NCBI RefSeq assembly: GCF_001687335.1 | Contig: NZ_MAGO01000009.1 | Location: 62,001 to 126,000 of the forward strand | Direction: 5' to 3' | Source: Dissulfuribacter thermophilus | GTDB taxonomy: Bacteria > Desulfobacterota > Dissulfuribacteria > Dissulfuribacterales > Dissulfuribacteraceae | DNA: 64,000 nucleotides | Shown here: piece by piece, positions 1 to 8,682 of the stretch | Position numbering within the stretch: position 1 is the first letter of the stretch | Layout of the letters: each line of letters begins with the position of its first letter | Notes under the pieces: generated by a model | The model's input: the letters and a program-made list of their open reading frames with translations, nothing else | What the model was told of the DNA's origin: nothing | Database searches by the model: none | Made by a program: the position numbers and the translations under genes

Positions 1-34
1 CTTTGCTGTGAGTAGTTAGCTGTTTTTTTTTCTA

Positions 35-1879
35 TCACGCCTCTTGGGAACACCTCTTCATTATTTCGTCGATATCTTTTGCTGTAAGCGTTTCCTTTTC
101 AAGTAGAGCATTTGCTATGCCATGTAGGCAATCTATGTGTGTCTCAATAATCTCCTTTGCCTTATTGTAAGCACTAAGTACCAGTTTTCTAACCTCTTCA
201 TCTATTTGCTTGGCCGTCTCCTCGCTGTAGTCTTTTACCTGGCCAAAGTCCTTGCCAAGGAAAATGTGCTCTTCATGTTTGCCAAATGCTACTGGGCCAA
301 ATTCATCGCTCATACCCCAGTTACACACCATTTTTCTTGCAAGATCAGTGACCCTTTCTATGTCGTTTCCTGCACCTGTTGTGAAGTCATTTAGGACTAA
401 TTCTTCAGCCACTCTACCTCCAAGGAGTATAGAGAGTTTATTTGCGAGATAACTCCTCGGATATGTGTGCCTATCATCTTCTGGCAGCTGCTGGGTAATA
501 CCCAGAGCCCTTCCCCTTGGTATAATGCTCACCTTGTGTATGGGATCAGAGCCTGGAAGTAGTTTTGCGACCAATGTGTGTCCTGCTTCGTGGTAGGCAG
601 TGGTGCGCTTTTCTTCCTCTGAAAGTATCATGCTCTTTCTTTCTGCACCCATCAATACCTTGTCTTTGGCCTTTTCAAAGTCATCCATTCCAACAGTATT
701 TTTATTGGCACGTGCAGCCAAAAGGGCTGCCTCATTTACCAGATTTTCCAGGTCAGCCCCTGAAAATCCAGGAGTGCCCTTTGCGATAACGGATAGGTCC
801 ACTTCTTTTGCCAATGGTATCTTTCTGGCGTGAACCTTGAGGATCTGCTCTCTTCCTCTGAGGTCTGGAACAGGCACTGTGACTTGCCTATCGAATCTAC
901 CAGGCCTGAGGAGTGCTGGATCCAAGACATCTGGCCTGTTTGTGGCTGCAATGACAATTACTCCTTCAGAGGTCTCAAAACCATCCATCTCCACAAGGAG
1001 CTGATTTAATGTCTGTTCTCTTTCATCGTGACCTCCTCCAAGGCCTGCGCCCCTGTGACGTCCAACAGCATCGATTTCATCTATGAAGATTATGCACGGG
1101 GCATTCTTTTTGGCCTGTACAAAGAGGTCCCTTACGCGGGATGCTCCGACTCCCACAAACATTTCTACGAAATCGGATCCGCTTATGCTGAAAAAGGGAC
1201 ATCCTGCTTCTCCTGCAATGGCCTTTGCAAGGAGGGTTTTGCCAGTACCCGGTGGCCCTACAAGGAGTACTCCCTTGGGCGGTCTGCCTCCTAGGCGTGT
1301 GAATTTTTGTGGATCTTTCAGAAAGTCGATTATCTCAGTGAGTTCTTCCTTTGCCTCATCAACGCCAGCTACATCCTCGAACTTAACCTTTATGTTCTGG
1401 CCAGTCAGCATCTTTGCCCGACTCCTGCCAAAGCTCATGGCCCTTCCACCGCCGCCTTGCATTTGCCTCATAAAGAATATCCATACTCCAATGAGGAGGA
1501 GCATTGGGAACCATGAGACCAGGAGGGTCATATACCAAGGAGTGTCTTCCTTAGGCTTTACTTTTATTATTACCTTTTTTTCCTTTAACAATTTGAAGAG
1601 GTCTTGATCTTGATATGGAATGGCAGTCCTAAAAGGACTCTGGTTTACGAATTGACCTCTCACCCTTTCGTTTTCTATTGTTACTTTAGCAACCTCACCC
1701 TTGTTAACATATGTCAAAAAATCCGTATAACTGATCTCTGGTATGGAGTTTTGGGGTTTACTGAAAAGATTAAAGAGAAAAACCACAACGAGGCCAATGA
1801 CTAGCCAGAGGCTGAGGTTTTTATAGAAAGCGTTCAAGAAATTATCCTCCTTATTATTCTTCTTCTTCATAACCTTCAA
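35..1879 (-). CDS. ftsH: ATP-dependent zinc metalloprotease FtsH
   Basis: Membrane-bound AAA+ protease that extracts and degrades membrane and some cytosolic proteins. Two hydrophobic segments (about residues 23-40 and 115-136) enclose a small periplasmic domain. They are followed by Walker A GPPGTGKT (208-215), Walker B IIFIDEID and the M41 protease with a HEAGH zinc motif near residue 430. At 614 aa it has normal family length and no key residue is missing. It is the last gene of a minus-strand run (FKBP isomerase, tilS, ftsH), starting 8 nt after the tilS stop; tilS-ftsH adjacency is common in bacteria. A second Met at residue 4 is an alternative start. Confidence 0.97.
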   Translation of the reverse strand: MKVMKKKNNKEDNFLNAFYKNLSLWLVIGLVVVFLFNLFSKPQNSIPEISYTDFLTYVNKGEVAKVTIENERVRGQFVNQSPFRTAIPYQDQDLFKLLKEKKVIIKVKPKEDTPWYMTLLVSWFPMLLLIGVWIFFMRQMQGGGGRAMSFGRSRAKMLTGQNIKVKFEDVAGVDEAKEELTEIIDFLKDPQKFTRLGGRPPKGVLLVGPPGTGKTLLAKAIAGEAGCPFFSISGSDFVEMFVGVGASRVRDLFVQAKKNAPCIIFIDEIDAVGRHRGAGLGGGHDEREQTLNQLLVEMDGFETSEGVIVIAATNRPDVLDPALLRPGRFDRQVTVPVPDLRGREQILKVHARKIPLAKEVDLSVIAKGTPGFSGADLENLVNEAALLAARANKNTVGMDDFEKAKDKVLMGAERKSMILSEEEKRTTAYHEAGHTLVAKLLPGSDPIHKVSIIPRGRALGITQQLPEDDRHTYPRSYLANKLSILLGGRVAEELVLNDFTTGAGNDIERVTDLARKMVCNWGMSDEFGPVAFGKHEEHIFLGKDFGQVKDYSEETAKQIDEEVRKLVLSAYNKAKEIIETHIDCLHGIANALLEKETLTAKDIDEIMKRCSQEA

Positions 1880-1887
1880 TCCCGTCT

Positions 1888-3351
1888 TTAATTTTGATAT
1901 AATAATTCAAATTCTTTTTTAATTTCAGGCCCTGGTTCCCAGGAAAGTTTGAGCACTTCTTCGGTTGTTTGGCGCACCTTATGAGATTCTGATACTTCGA
2001 TACCAGTTACTGCCACTACTTCGTTCCCTGAAATTATCAAGGGAATCATTGAACGAATATGTCTGGGGAGTTTCTTGGAAATAAAAAAATCCTTTAATTT
2101 ATAAGGCCTAGGTGCCCCAAGAGGCCAAAATCTCTCCCCATTTTGTCTTGTTCGAATAGTGAGAGGAAAGCTCACAGAACTGGCATCCAAAAAAAGGTCC
2201 TTAGGGAAAAGTTTTTCACTATTATATTTGTATTCAAATTTTTTTGGAGACCGCTCTATGCGCAAACTTCCTAAGGTCCTTGAAAGGGCGATGTCTCCTG
2301 GACCGTCAATTTTCTTTGGCTCCAGGGTGTCAAATTTATCGGCAAAAATGTTTTCTTTCTCAATGCCTTTACTATAAAAATATAATTTACCATAAATTTT
2401 TTTTGCAACAACTCCTGCTGGGAGGTCAATTTCTTTTGTGGAGCCTTGAGTGCTAACGAGACGATCAATGGATTCAAGGTGTTCCAGTGTGAGGTTTTTG
2501 AATATATCAGGTTTCAAATTTCTCAATGCCAATTTAAAGACCCTTCTTTTGATGGATGAAGGTTTGTTATTTAATCTGTTGAGAGCTAAAATAATAGCTC
2601 CATTTTCTTTAGAAAGAACCGCCTTGTCAAAGATTTTTTTAGCAAAATGATCAAGGAATTCATCATCTTCCCTTAAGACTTTGGCAGTCCTTGAGACAGT
2701 TTTGGTAATGGCTGGATTTAACTTTTTTAGTATGGGAACAACCTCGTTGCGTACTTTATTTCTTAAATATTTATTAGAGAGGTTGGAGGAATCAATGCAG
2801 AAGTCCTGTCCCTTTTGTTTTAAAAATGCGAGTAGTTCATGCTTTTCAATGCCAAGTAGTGGGCGTATAATTTTATCCTCGGTCCTCAAAGGGATACCAG
2901 AGAGTCCAGAGAGGCTTGCGCCCCTCAATAGCCTCATGACCATTTCTTCCACTTGATCGTCAGCGGTATGGGCAGTGGCAATCCAACTTGCTCTCAGCCT
3001 ATCCCTTAGATTCCTCAGGAATTTATAGCGGAGTTCCCTTGCTCCCTCTTGGATAGAAAGGCCCTTGGCCTTTGAATAGCTTTTCACCTCGCCATGACCA
3101 AGAAAAAATGGAAGTCCTAGCTTTTGGGAAAAATCTTTGACAAATAAGGCATCTCTTTTTGACTCTTCTCCTCTTAGACCGTGATCAAAGTGCGCCACAT
3201 ACAGAGATAACGCAAATTCTTCCTTTAAATCATCGAGTGCCAAGACAAGGGCCACTGAATCTGGACCACCTGAGCAGGCCACAACAACTGAATCGGCTTT
3301 CTCAATTCCAATATGATACAAGGTCTCACGGACCTTTTTTAGCACGCTCAC
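1888..3351 (-). CDS. tilS: tRNA(Ile)-lysidine synthase TilS
   Basis: ATP-dependent enzyme that converts the wobble C of tRNA-Ile(CAU) to lysidine so that it reads AUA. The PP-loop ATP motif SGGPDS lies near the N-terminus (about 28-33), followed by the N-type ATPase domain, a linker and a C-terminal TilS domain, together 487 aa. The start is GTG, and its GTGA overlaps the TGA stop of the upstream FKBP gene, which suggests translational coupling. ftsH follows after 8 nt. No irregularity is seen. Confidence 0.95.
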   Translation of the reverse strand: MSVLKKVRETLYHIGIEKADSVVVACSGGPDSVALVLALDDLKEEFALSLYVAHFDHGLRGEESKRDALFVKDFSQKLGLPFFLGHGEVKSYSKAKGLSIQEGARELRYKFLRNLRDRLRASWIATAHTADDQVEEMVMRLLRGASLSGLSGIPLRTEDKIIRPLLGIEKHELLAFLKQKGQDFCIDSSNLSNKYLRNKVRNEVVPILKKLNPAITKTVSRTAKVLREDDEFLDHFAKKIFDKAVLSKENGAIILALNRLNNKPSSIKRRVFKLALRNLKPDIFKNLTLEHLESIDRLVSTQGSTKEIDLPAGVVAKKIYGKLYFYSKGIEKENIFADKFDTLEPKKIDGPGDIALSRTLGSLRIERSPKKFEYKYNSEKLFPKDLFLDASSVSFPLTIRTRQNGERFWPLGAPRPYKLKDFFISKKLPRHIRSMIPLIISGNEVVAVTGIEVSESHKVRQTTEEVLKLSWEPGPEIKKEFELLYQN

Positions 3352-3833
3352 CCGCCTCCAGCACCTCTTGCAGCGTTAAGAGCTGCCATAATCTCCATTA
3401 TCGAGGCCTTTCGAACATCAAGTATCTTGGCATCTAACGTAATGGTCTTTCCAGCTGCAGGGTGATTAAAATCTGCAACTACATAATCGTCACAGATTTC
3501 TTTTACAGTGAAGGCAATATCGTTTCCATATCCACTAGGTTCATGATAGAATTCGCCCTCTTTTAAACGTTCAGGATGCTTTAAATTTGCAATGGGTACC
3601 TCATTGACAAGGTCTGGGTTGTAGGGACCAAAGGCCTGTTCAGGAGGGACGTCAATTTGGACAGAATCATCCTTTTCATGGCCTAAAAGTGCCTTCTCAA
3701 GAATGGGGTGAACTCTGTCTCGTCCGTATATAAATTCGATGCTCGATGGTTTCTTTATTATATCAGGAGTTTCTCCATCCTTTACCTTCATGGATATGTT
3801 TACTTTTACGATGGTGTCTAATCCGATCTTCAT
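3348..3833 (-). CDS. SlyD-like FKBP-type peptidyl-prolyl isomerase
   Basis: 161-aa cytosolic prolyl isomerase/chaperone of the SlyD type. An FKBP fold is split by an insert-in-flap domain, with the family motifs FGPYNPDLVNEVP and DFNHPAAGK visible. The His/Cys-rich nickel-binding tail of E. coli SlyD is absent, and the protein ends in Gly/Ala residues. A strong AGGAGGTG ribosome site precedes the ATG. It is first in the slyD-tilS-ftsH run and divergent from coaE, so the 120-bp gap 3834-3953 should hold both promoters. The family call is firm; the exact paralogue name is not. Confidence 0.9.
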   Translation of the reverse strand: MKIGLDTIVKVNISMKVKDGETPDIIKKPSSIEFIYGRDRVHPILEKALLGHEKDDSVQIDVPPEQAFGPYNPDLVNEVPIANLKHPERLKEGEFYHEPSGYGNDIAFTVKEICDDYVVADFNHPAAGKTITLDAKILDVRKASIMEIMAALNAARGAGGG

Positions 3834-3953
3834 TTATCTTTCCACACCTCCTATTTTGAGTAAATGAAGCTATTTTCTCCTGTTTTTTTTATTGATAAAT
3901 TAACATCTATATCCCTTTTGGGAAATACCTTCTTTTAAAACAAGAGTAACAAA

Positions 3954-4607
3954 ATGCTTAAAAAAGATTCTTTTAAAGGTTCAATGCTCTTTTTAGTCGG
4001 ACTCACTGGGGGTATTGGTACAGGCAAGAGCACTGTATTGGCAGGCCTGAAAACTAGAGGTTTTTCGTGTATAGACGTAGATAAGTATGCAAAGGATGCC
4101 CTGAGAAAAGGAACCAGCTGCTATGAAAGGGTCGTGGCACTATTTGGTCCTTCAATTCTTCTGCCTAATGGAGAGATCAATAGGGCCTGCTTAAGAGATA
4201 TTATACTACAGGATGCCCAAAAAAGAAGACTCCTGGAAGATATAGTTCACCCTCAGGTCTTAAGTGATTTGGAGGCACAGATAAAGGCCTATGTAGAGCA
4301 GGGGATAGGAATAGTAGTTGTGGAGGTCCCTCTTCTATATGAAGTGGGCTGGCAGTCTTTGTTCGCTTGTGTGGTTTGCGTAGTCTCTAGGGAAGAAACC
4401 GCTTTAAGACGCCTCATGAGGAGACATAATGTAGACGAAGAAACAGCAAAGACCTGGTTAAGGACCCAGATTCCCATTCAAGAAAAGGCCAAAATGGCAG
4501 ACTTTGTAGTTGCAAATGATGGTTCGATAGAGGAATTGGAAGAAAAGGTAGAGGCCTTGGCCAAGTGGATTAAAAAAGAATACAAAGACTGTGTTGCAGT
4601 GTTTTAA
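3954..4607 (+). CDS. coaE: dephospho-CoA kinase CoaE
   Basis: Catalyses the last step of coenzyme A synthesis, ATP-dependent 3'-phosphorylation of dephospho-CoA. The P-loop GGIGTGKST follows a LVGLTGG start typical of the family; the D-x-D region (CIDVDKYAKDAL) and the lid with RRLMRRHN are present. The ATG at 3954 has only a weak ribosome site. An internal ATG at 3984 is preceded by AAAGGT and would place the P-loop nearer the N-terminus as in most homologues, so it may be the true start. tRNA-Arg follows 32 nt downstream. Confidence 0.93.
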   Translation: MLKKDSFKGSMLFLVGLTGGIGTGKSTVLAGLKTRGFSCIDVDKYAKDALRKGTSCYERVVALFGPSILLPNGEINRACLRDIILQDAQKRRLLEDIVHPQVLSDLEAQIKAYVEQGIGIVVVEVPLLYEVGWQSLFACVVCVVSREETALRRLMRRHNVDEETAKTWLRTQIPIQEKAKMADFVVANDGSIEELEEKVEALAKWIKKEYKDCVAVF

Positions 4608-4639
4608 AGTAGAGGTTATATTTACGCCAATTGTTTCGC

Positions 4640-4718
<79 letters not shown>

Positions 4719-4724
4719 AAAATC

Positions 4725-4757
4725 AAGGGGTTGGCAGTTTCTGACATCCCCCTTTTT
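4725..4757 (+). terminator. Probable rho-independent terminator after tRNA-Arg
   Basis: AAGGGG (4725-4730) can pair with CCCCTT (4749-4754), with an inner CAG/CTG pairing and a run of five T at 4753-4757. It lies 8 nt after the tRNA CCA end, on the island side of the attachment core. Confidence 0.6.
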
Positions 4758-4762
4758 GCTTG

Positions 4763-4786
4763 AGGGCTAAATCAGGGCTAAACATC
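4763..4786 (+). repeat. 24-bp direct repeat, left copy (possible integrase arm site)
   Basis: Identical to 25318-25341 in the same orientation. The unit itself contains AGGGCTAAA twice with an 11-bp period, about one helical turn. It lies 44 bp inside attL, the position expected of arm-type recombinase sites or of a shared remnant of a lost integrase end. Confidence 0.6.
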
Positions 4787-4801
4787 GTCCTGGTTTTTCT
4801 C

Positions 4802-5008
4802 TCAATTTTCCCTCACAGGCTTTTTTGTAGATGAAACCAAGAATCTTTCCAGTTCTCTCCTTGCATACCTGATACAAGGTTTTTTCCCTTGTCCCTGGGT
4901 CAAATCCAGATAGGCTGGACCGCGTCCGAGCTTACGCTATCTGTCCAGGGTCCTGATGTCTAATCCCAAAAGCTGGGCTGTCTCCTTTCTGCTAAGTACT
5001 TCCTTCAT
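4802..5008 (-). pseudogene. Excisionase-like HTH protein with an in-frame amber codon
   Basis: A 68-codon reading frame has a good ribosome site (GGAGG, 9 nt before ATG). It encodes an AlpA/HTH_17-type small DNA-binding protein: a helix-turn-helix beginning KEVLSRKETAQLLGLD, then RKLGRGPAYL and RYARRELERFL, the usual pattern of excisionase-like regulators beside attachment sites. Codon 24 (4939-4937) is TAG in TLDR*RKLGRGP, where relatives typically have Trp (TLYRWRKxGRGP). The frame on both sides is intact to a proper TGA. An integrase would be expected next to it, but none is present. It may be a pseudogene or be read through. Confidence 0.65.
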
Positions 5009-5064
5009 TGTTATAACCTCCTGGGCTGATCCTTTTCACTCTTTCCTTATATCTCATGTGCCAA

Positions 5065-5361
5065 TCAAAAGGGCGGGTCCTCATAACCTTCCGGAGGGGC
5101 CCCTTCCATCAAGGCATCCCTATTTCTATCCCTACCTCCTGGTGGGCTTCCGTCCCTGTCTCTTCTTTCGCTCACCACCAGCAAGCCGTCCCACTGTCCG
5201 GAAACCGGCACTGTGTCAAGCTTTACACTCATCTTGCCGTTGTCTTTTTCTATGAGCACTATCTGGCCTGCGCCAAGGTTCACCGCCCTTATGGTCTTTC
5301 CTCCCACAGCCACCCTGAGCCTCAGGAGGTTTCCCTGGAGATATGGATAAATGCGTTTCAC
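5065..5361 (-). CDS. Hypothetical protein, 98 aa, coupled to the gene upstream
   Basis: Not recognised. The GTG start at 5361 overlaps the TGA of the upstream gene as GTGA, and an AGAGG lies about 11 nt before it. The N-terminal 65 residues look like a compact beta-rich domain (KRIYPYLQGNLLRLRVAVGG, then GQIVLIEKDNGKMSVKLDTV); the last 35 are charged and low complexity (ERRDRDGSPPGGRDRNRD). It is the last intact gene before the excisionase-like pseudogene in the phage-like arm. Confidence 0.55.
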   Translation of the reverse strand: MKRIYPYLQGNLLRLRVAVGGKTIRAVNLGAGQIVLIEKDNGKMSVKLDTVPVSGQWDGLLVVSERRDRDGSPPGGRDRNRDALMEGAPPEGYEDPPF

Positions 5362-6011
5362 TCCTTGATAAGCCTCTTTAGTTTCCTTCGCTTTTGTTTT
5401 GGCACAAAGGACAAAACCGCCTCCAGAGCATCTTTCAGCTCCTCTTGGCGGGCTGAAAGGTTCCGCTCCCTCTCCTTTAGGGCAAGGGCCTTTTCCATTA
5501 TCACCTTTTGCGGCTCTATGCCTGCCTCTGCCCTGCGCTTCAGCCAATAAAGCTCAAGCCTCAGATCCTTTAAGATGCTCTTTTCTCTTTTTAACCAGCG
5601 CCTGAGCTTCCTGTATCTTGAAAGGGCCCTTGAGGCCTCGCTCCTTAGCTGGCGCCTGAAGCCAAACTCATTCATCCTCATCTCAAGCCGCTCTCTCGGG
5701 CTAAAAAGGGGCATCTCGGCAATTATTCTTGCGTCATAGTCTCCCTGGCTAAAGACTCCATCTGCACCAATGGTCCCTGCACCTGTGCCAAAAGATGCCC
5801 TTGCCCTTATCCTCAGCCTGGAAAAGGCGTTTTCATTGTAGCGGCAAAGCTCCCTTAGCTCCGGGTTGTTTCTTACTATGAACTCAAGGGCATCCTGGGC
5901 CTTTGAAGGGGAAGCATGGAGCAAAAAGGTCCATAAAACTGCAATTAAAAGGCAGACTGCATCTGCCCTTGAGCGCCTCTTTCGCCTCTGATATAAAGCT
6001 ACCCCTTTCAT
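5358..6011 (-). CDS. Secreted coiled-coil protein, weakly TolC-like
   Basis: 217 aa. Basic N-terminus, hydrophobic core (about residues 18-33) and a SKAQ cleavage-like site indicate a signal peptide. The mature start (ALEFIVRNNPELREL) resembles the repeat entry of TolC-family outer-membrane factors, followed by a short beta-like stretch and then a long Arg/Lys/Glu-rich helical region with coiled-coil character. It is much shorter than a TolC protomer, so it is not a complete efflux channel. It begins 4 nt after the readthrough end of the small gene upstream and overlaps the next gene by 4 nt, so it is part of the same phage-like operon. An envelope protein here is odd; a role in lysis or surface exclusion is only a guess. 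Confidence 0.6.
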   Translation of the reverse strand: MKGVALYQRRKRRSRADAVCLLIAVLWTFLLHASPSKAQDALEFIVRNNPELRELCRYNENAFSRLRIRARASFGTGAGTIGADGVFSQGDYDARIIAEMPLFSPRERLEMRMNEFGFRRQLRSEASRALSRYRKLRRWLKREKSILKDLRLELYWLKRRAEAGIEPQKVIMEKALALKERERNLSARQEELKDALEAVLSFVPKQKRRKLKRLIKE

Positions 6012-6015
6012 GGTT

Positions 6016-6237
6016 TTACCCTTTTATCTTCCTGATGTATCCAACTGCCTTTCCGTCAGAAGAAAGGAGTTTCTACCTTCCATCTTCCGGCTTTACCTCA
6101 TGGGGAAGAAAGTCTGGCCGAAGCACCCTTGCGGCAGCCTTCAGCGCCAGCAGGTGGTTGTCTGCTCTCATCCTGATTTTCATTTTCCTCCTGGTCCTGG
6201 TGGGAATCTTTATCTCGAATGTGCCTTCTTTATTCAT
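6016..6237 (-). pseudogene. Small conserved-looking gene interrupted by TAG
   Basis: The ATG at 6237 overlaps the end of the VRR-NUC gene. The frame encodes a basic 54-residue segment (KIPTRTRRKMKIRMRADNHL...), meets TAG at 6075-6073, then continues in the same frame as KLLSSDGKAVGYIRKIKG to TAA at 6018-6016, only 4 nt before the next gene's ATG. The protein-like continuation and tight spacing suggest the original gene was 73 codons. The product is not recognised. Either a nonsense mutation or amber readthrough would explain it. Confidence 0.55.
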
Positions 6238-6559
6238 CTATATAGGCCGCCTTTCTGGTGTAGCTTTCCAGGGTTCCCACCACGTCTTCCAGGGACCTTG
6301 CAACAAAGCCCAGGCCACCTTGCCGGTTCACTGCGGAAAGAAAGGCCTCCTGGCGCCTTGTGAGCCTGCCCCGCCTTGTCTTCACCTCTATGGCAAGGAA
6401 CCTGCCACCCGGTAGCACTCCGAGTATGTCCGAAACCCCGGGCCTGCTCATTGGCCCCTGCCACTGTTTCCAGACGAAAAAGCCGTTCCATGAGACCCAG
6501 GCCATTATCTGCCGCGTAATTACCTTTTCAGAAAGCCCACCGCTTATGCCAGACGACAC
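6230..6559 (-). CDS. VRR-NUC domain nuclease
   Basis: 109-aa small phage-type nuclease of the PD-(D/E)xK superfamily. Core features are an N-terminal helix with E (SEKVITRQIMAW), GVSDILGVLPGGRFLAIEVKTRRGRLT carrying the D...E-x-K catalytic signature, then RRQEAFLSAVNRQGGLGFVARS. Such proteins are usually encoded beside phage replication genes. The only plausible in-frame start is GTG at 6559, 16 nt after the preceding stop, and it lacks an obvious ribosome site. Catalytic residues appear intact although neighbouring genes are broken. Confidence 0.8.
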   Translation of the reverse strand: MSSGISGGLSEKVITRQIMAWVSWNGFFVWKQWQGPMSRPGVSDILGVLPGGRFLAIEVKTRRGRLTRRQEAFLSAVNRQGGLGFVARSLEDVVGTLESYTRKAAYIDE

Positions 6560-6575
6560 CTTTTCATTCAGCTTC

Positions 6576-7357
6576 TCATTTGCCTCCTATTATTTTCATC
6601 TCGCCTGTCTGTATAAGTTTCCTAATGGTCCCCTCCACCATGAGTCCGTCTTTCATGAATATGCAAAGGCCATCTGTTATCTCAAAGGTCATTCCCTTAT
6701 AAGACACCCTCATGCCTGCACTTATGGCCACAGGCTGAAGGTCTAGTCCCTTCCTTGGAGGCTCAAAGGCATCAAGATACCTGATGGGAAGCCTGATCCT
6801 GGATGGCTCGATCCGTCCGGCCCTTATCTCTGAAAGAAGAAGCCTTGCCTTTTCCTCAAGCCGTTCAGGGAGTCTTGTGCCAAATATCCTCTTCCATTCA
6901 AGGAAGACGTCCTCCTCCTTTCCTGTAAGGCGCCTTTTCTTACCGGCCTTCCTTTTTTGTTATTGTTACCCGGTTCGGGAACGCCACATGTCTGGGGCAT
7001 GTCCTTTTCCCTTGGGCCATCCGGCCTGATCCCTGGCCTTTGTGCTTTAAACCAGACGGAATAGTCCTTGTTTATTCCAAGAAAGAGCCTGCCGTTTCTC
7101 TTCTCTAGATGAATGAGGCCCCTCGTCTTCAGCCTCCAGACGGTTTCATGCACGTGATCGAACCTTATTCCTGTCATCTTCTCTATCCTTCTTACCGGTA
7201 TAAAATCCGCCTTCTTGTTAATACCATAGGGCAGACGGACGATGGCCAGCCACACCAAAGCCTCGCGCTTTGTAAGCCTTCTGCCTGCCTTGAGGAAGGC
7301 GTCCAGGAGCTCGTTTGCAATGCGGGTAAATACATGTTCGCACTGTGGGCTTGCCAC
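6576..7357 (-). pseudogene. Phage replication protein O-like gene with a -1 frameshift
   Basis: GTG start. The N-terminal ~105 residues fit the phage replication O winged-helix domain (FTRIANELLDAFLKAGRRLTKRE..., LIHLEKRNGRLFLGINKDYSVW), which binds the origin. At a six-A run (6958-6953 on this strand, context AACAAAAAAGG) the coding potential moves to the -1 frame, KKRRLTGKEEDVFLEWKRIFG..., and runs to TGA at 6578-6576. No start codon exists early in the second frame, so it is not a separate gene. Restored length is about 258 aa. The cause may be a lost A, a sequencing undercall or frameshifting; the same 11-mer carries the same shift in rnr. Confidence 0.72.
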
Positions 7358-7381
7358 TTGCTTTCACAGCAAAAAAGGGGA

Positions 7382-7573
7382 TCAGACCATCTCCACTTCC
7401 AGTTCAGTGGGGTGAAAGTCAGCCTTGACCTATCTTTGTTGGAGCCTTACCAGCTCAAACAGGTTTTCTCTTCCCTTTTGGTCGTTTATGGCAAAGGTCA
7501 GCACTACCTGGGCCTCTATCTCCTCTGCCTTCCTGGTGTTGGTCACCTTCTTTATCTGAAAAATTTGATCCAT
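7382..7573 (-). pseudogene. Small phage-type gene interrupted by TAG
   Basis: ATG at 7573 with a strong AAGGAGAAGG ribosome site. The frame gives a 47-residue product (MDQIFQIKKVTNTRKAEE..., FELVRLQQR), meets TAG at 7432-7430, and continues in frame as VKADFHPTELEVEMV to TGA at 7384-7382, 24 nt before the RepO-like start. The continuation looks protein-coding. The family is not recognised; it looks like a small accessory phage protein. It is one of three TAG-interrupted genes in this arm. Confidence 0.58.
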
Positions 7574-7829
7574 TTCCTTCTCCTTTCTCTTTCCGTAACT
7601 CGTCTCTATTAGACGCATAATCTTCAAAAAAATATCCTGGCTCAACCTGCAAGGCCTCTGCCAGACCTGCCAGGGATGATGCCCTTGCCTGGTGGACCCC
7701 AGCCTCTATCCTTCTAAAGGACACCTCTGAAATAGAAGCCTTTTTGGCAAGGGCCCTCTTTGAAAGGCCAAGGTCAAGTCTTCTTTCAGCTATCTTTTCA
7801 TTTGCAAATCTCCAGGCTATCTCCAGCAC
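7455..7829 (-). CDS. Cro-like XRE-family HTH regulator
   Basis: GTG start. Residues 1-72 form an XRE-type helix-turn-helix protein: KIAERRLDLGLSKRALAKKASISEVSFRRIEAG..., then SSLAGLAEALQVEPGYFFED. It is divergent from a cI-like repressor, the arrangement of lambdoid switches. The last ~50 residues overlap the next gene in another frame and are low complexity (KGEGNGSNFSDKEGDQHQEG), so the natural stop may have been lost and only the first ~75 residues are likely meaningful. It is expected to control the leftward phage-like operon. Confidence 0.7.
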   Translation of the reverse strand: MLEIAWRFANEKIAERRLDLGLSKRALAKKASISEVSFRRIEAGVHQARASSLAGLAEALQVEPGYFFEDYASNRDELRKEKGEGNGSNFSDKEGDQHQEGRGDRGPGSADLCHKRPKGKRKPV

Positions 7830-7880
7830 TCCGACATGAACTCTTAAAACTCTCTATAACAAATAAGACGCAAAAAAGCA

Positions 7881-7901
7881 AACAAAAGGTTGCATTTTGT
7901 T
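7881..7901. promoter_or_regulatory. Dyad operator between the cro-like and cI-like genes
   Basis: Perfect 7-bp arms AACAAAA (7881-7887) and TTTTGTT (7895-7901) with a 7-bp centre, in the 125-bp gap between divergent HTH genes. The size and position fit an operator of one or both regulators. No second full dyad was found. Confidence 0.55.
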
Positions 7902-7954
7902 CCCCTCAAATGTAAACTCGAAAGAAAAGGTCGCACCTGAAGGAAAAAATCCAA

Positions 7955-8578
7955 ATGCCAACCTATTGGGAAATGATAAAAGAGGCCAGGAGCCAGCTCA
8001 AACTCAGCAGGAGACAAGTTGCAGAAAAGGCAGGGATCTCTGAGGCCCACCTGCGCTTTGTGGAAAAGGGAGAACGCCCCATGTCACCAAAGACCTTACA
8101 GAAGGTGGCCAGGGTGCTAAAAATGGACGAGACCAGGGTCATAGACGCGTGGCTCCAGGAAAACGTCAAGGGCATGAGCCTTGCGCCAAGAGACCTCCAG
8201 AAGGTTCCCATCATCTCCTGGGTAAATGCCGGTGATTTTGCCATGGCAGACGATCCCAGGCAGCTTGCAGACTATGACGAATGGGTCTGGATCCAGACCA
8301 GGGGGCCAAATGTCTTTGCCCTGCGAGTAGAAGGCGATTCCATGGAGCCTGAGTTCAGGGAGGGGGAGATCATCATAGTAAACCCGCACATAGCCTGGGA
8401 GGTGGGAAACTATGTCATTGTCAAGAACTCAGATGGCGAGGCCACTTTCAAGCAGATCAAGAAAAAGGGGGACAAGTGGGTGCTCCATCCGCTCAATCCC
8501 AAATATGAGGACATAGAGGTGGACAACCGCCAGCTCTATGTAGTTGGGGTGGTAGTGGAGAAGATTAAGAGGTATTGA
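7955..8578 (+). CDS. cI/LexA-like repressor (XRE HTH plus S24 peptidase domain)
   Basis: 207 aa. The N-terminal helix-turn-helix (about 8-62: RSQLKLSRRQVAEKAGISEAHLRFVEKGERPMSPKT) is followed by a linker and an S24 domain with VEGDSMEPEF carrying the nucleophilic Ser and a Lys in ATFKQIKK. An Ala-Gly pair (WVNAGDF) sits where phage repressors are self-cleaved after DNA damage. It faces the defence operon that begins 105 bp downstream, so it may also affect cargo expression. The call as a prophage-type repressor is firm; self-cleavage is inferred from motifs. Confidence 0.88.
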   Translation: MPTYWEMIKEARSQLKLSRRQVAEKAGISEAHLRFVEKGERPMSPKTLQKVARVLKMDETRVIDAWLQENVKGMSLAPRDLQKVPIISWVNAGDFAMADDPRQLADYDEWVWIQTRGPNVFALRVEGDSMEPEFREGEIIIVNPHIAWEVGNYVIVKNSDGEATFKQIKKKGDKWVLHPLNPKYEDIEVDNRQLYVVGVVVEKIKRY

Positions 8579-8682
8579 GAGGTTAATTTTTAAAGAGATA
8601 TAGTGGCTGGATATGCTAACAGTGTTTTTTAATTTGAATTTTAAAAGTTATCTTTCGATAATTTCAAAAAATAGAAGGTATC

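Noticed and set aside
1028-1607. Plus-strand frames opposite ftsH and other long genes
   Set aside because: They mirror strongly coding minus-strand genes and show no independent family motifs or ribosome sites.
5065-5547. Long 160-aa reading of the small gene on the minus strand
   Set aside because: The first 60 residues lie in the shadow of the 5358-6011 gene and are Arg/Gly-rich nonsense; the coupled GTG at 5361 is a better start.
6953-6958. Programmed -1 frameshift of the dnaX type
   Set aside because: The A run is phased AAC AAA AAA G rather than A AAA AAG, and no stimulatory hairpin was evident; mutation or undercall is simpler, so it is kept only as an alternative.
4802-7573. General reassignment of TAG in this genome
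   Set aside because: Several intact chromosomal genes (nifD, nifB, hisC, efp, the PIN toxin) end in TAG at the family-typical length, so TAG is a normal stop here. Only element-specific readthrough remains possible.
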